Below, piece by piece: positions 63,056 to 64,000 of a stretch of 64,000 bases of DNA. The stretch is taken from assembly GCF_000012845.1 (NCBI RefSeq), contig NC_009615.1, positions 1,883,501 through 1,947,500 of the forward strand, in the 5' to 3' direction. Origin of the DNA: Parabacteroides distasonis ATCC 8503. Lineage in GTDB: Bacteria > Bacteroidota > Bacteroidia > Bacteroidales > Tannerellaceae. Made by a program: the position numbers and the translations under genes. Every line of letters begins with the position of its first letter. The stretch's first letter is position 1. The notes beneath the pieces were generated by a model. It was not told where the DNA came from and made no database searches. It saw nothing but the letters and a program-made list of their open reading frames with translations.

Positions 63056-64000
63056 TCAATCCACGTATATCCGGTAGCTCCCCGATCCCAATCGGTACAC
63101 AGCCTTCCCATCCTTCAATCCCACGGGCGTGATCCCCTCCTGCCCTTTCTCCATACGAACGGACTTCTCCGATTTGGCGGGCAGATATAAGGTAGCCGTC
63201 GTATTAGCGGGAATGGTTGCCTCGTATATATAGCCCTTCTTTTGGATTTGCCATCCACTCTCGATACGGCCATAGGCGGAATCGTAATGACCCCGGATGA
63301 ACGAGAAGGTTCCGCCGATACGGGGTTGAAGGATGATGTGCTTATAGGCGGGTTGTTCCTCATCCCGCTGGATACCCAAGGTATAAGCTATCATCCACTC
63401 CTCGATAGCGCCATACGAATAATGGTTGAAAGAGTTCATATCCACAGGGCCGAAGCCATTTACCAACGTGTAGGAATTCCAACGTTCCCAAATCGTGGTA
63501 GCGCCTTGCAGGACAGGATACAGCCATGAAGGATAGGCGGTTTGCTCAAACAGCTTATAGGCGACATCGTCATAACCATTGTCGGATAATACCAAATTCA
63601 GGTAAGGCGTACCGATAAAGCCGGTCGTAAGCGTATAATTATGTTTCTTGATATTCTCTACCAGATACCGGATCGCCAAGGGTTTGTTTTTCTCATTGAA
63701 CAGATCGAACTGGAGAGGAACCACGTATGAGGTCTGCGTATCCACGATCTTCGCCTCGGTAGCCGCCGTTCCGGGCCACATACCTACTTGCGAATCCTTG
63801 CCAAAGATAGATTCCACCGTCGGGGCGAACGTGCGTCCTTCCTCGTTTACGAACAAGTCGTTAAAGGACCTCTTCACGTTCTCGTAGAAAGTACGGAAAC
63901 GCCTTTGGTCCGCATCCTTCCCTAAACGTTTCGCTACCTGCTCCATAATCAAAGCGTCGTAGGCGGAGTAAGCGGTGTTCGTCAACATGGAATTCGTCGG
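63056..64000 (-). CDS. GH78-like alpha-L-rhamnosidase, C-terminal part
   Basis: About 314 residues; the frame stays open to the right edge, so the N-terminus is outside the window and the ATG at 63988 is internal. The visible part is the end of an (alpha/alpha)6 barrel with TTGFIGTPYLNLVLSDNGYDD, WERWNSY and FNHYSYGAIEEWMIAYTLGI, then a beta-sandwich (IILQPRIGG, IESGWQIQKKGYIYEATIPA). These motifs are typical of bacterial GH78 rhamnosidases. It would release rhamnose from plant or bacterial glycans. It is separated from potA by 190 bases without a recognised gene. Confidence 0.88.
   Translation of the reverse strand, partial: PTNSMLTNTAYSAYDALIMEQVAKRLGKDADQRRFRTFYENVKRSFNDLFVNEEGRTFAPTVESIFGKDSQVGMWPGTAATEAKIVDTQTSYVVPLQFDLFNEKNKPLAIRYLVENIKKHNYTLTTGFIGTPYLNLVLSDNGYDDVAYKLFEQTAYPSWLYPVLQGATTIWERWNSYTLVNGFGPVDMNSFNHYSYGAIEEWMIAYTLGIQRDEEQPAYKHIILQPRIGGTFSFIRGHYDSAYGRIESGWQIQKKGYIYEATIPANTTATLYLPAKSEKSVRMEKGQEGITPVGLKDGKAVYRLGSGSYRIYVD

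Overview
The window comes from a Bacteroidetes chromosome, most likely a gut Bacteroidales and perhaps Parabacteroides. Reasons: SusC/SusD pairs, clusters of GH92 mannosidases, lipoprotein-rich glycan-degrading enzymes, and the Bacteroidetes promoter -7 element TAnnTTTG upstream of many genes. No tRNA, rRNA, CRISPR array or intact transposase was recognised. The genus is an inference.

Layout. 1-2866 (minus): a heavy-metal RND efflux pump (CusA-like, cut by the left edge, and a His-rich CusB-like adaptor) behind a small His/Cys-rich membrane protein. 2949-4376: a small membrane protein converging on a Thi4-type thiazole synthase under a TPP riboswitch. 4452-6671 (minus): a tightly overlapping three-gene operon, GNAT-like protein, IbrA-like PP-loop protein and IbrB-like ParB-domain protein. 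It is the best candidate here for a poorly described system. 6748-7909: a broken GH3 glucosidase. 7968-11301: a cytidylate-kinase-like protein and a soluble hybrid histidine kinase.

11337-40434 is a large alpha-mannoside utilisation region. Three GH92 genes read away from two convergent SusC/SusD pairs, which form a large inverted duplication. Beyond them a six-gene minus-strand operon encodes a six-hairpin-type lipoprotein, a mannose-6-phosphate isomerase, a ROK sugar kinase, a fourth GH92, an MFS sugar transporter and a GH38 mannosidase. A divergent AraC regulator (40537) shares the promoter region. Together the genes describe capture of mannose-rich glycan, trimming at the cell surface and in the periplasm, uptake, phosphorylation and isomerisation to fructose-6-phosphate.

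41515-55268: a GltS glutamate symporter, then a minus-strand block of four paralogous FtsX/MacB-type permeases with one intact ATPase, preceded by an ECF sigma factor, a probable anti-sigma factor and a small secreted protein. The ATPase has a sigma54-like -24/-12 promoter with upstream dyads. The same promoter and dyads recur in front of a 38-codon ATPase remnant inside the block.

55356-64000: a striking 11-bp-phased TGCCAC/TGGCAC array, with a decayed relative at 37241; a Tat-exported TIM-barrel protein; a DUF2490 protein; a queuosine-precursor transporter behind a probable preQ1 riboswitch; a polyamine ABC transporter operon (potABCD plus a HAD phosphatase); and the 3' part of a GH78-like rhamnosidase cut by the right edge.
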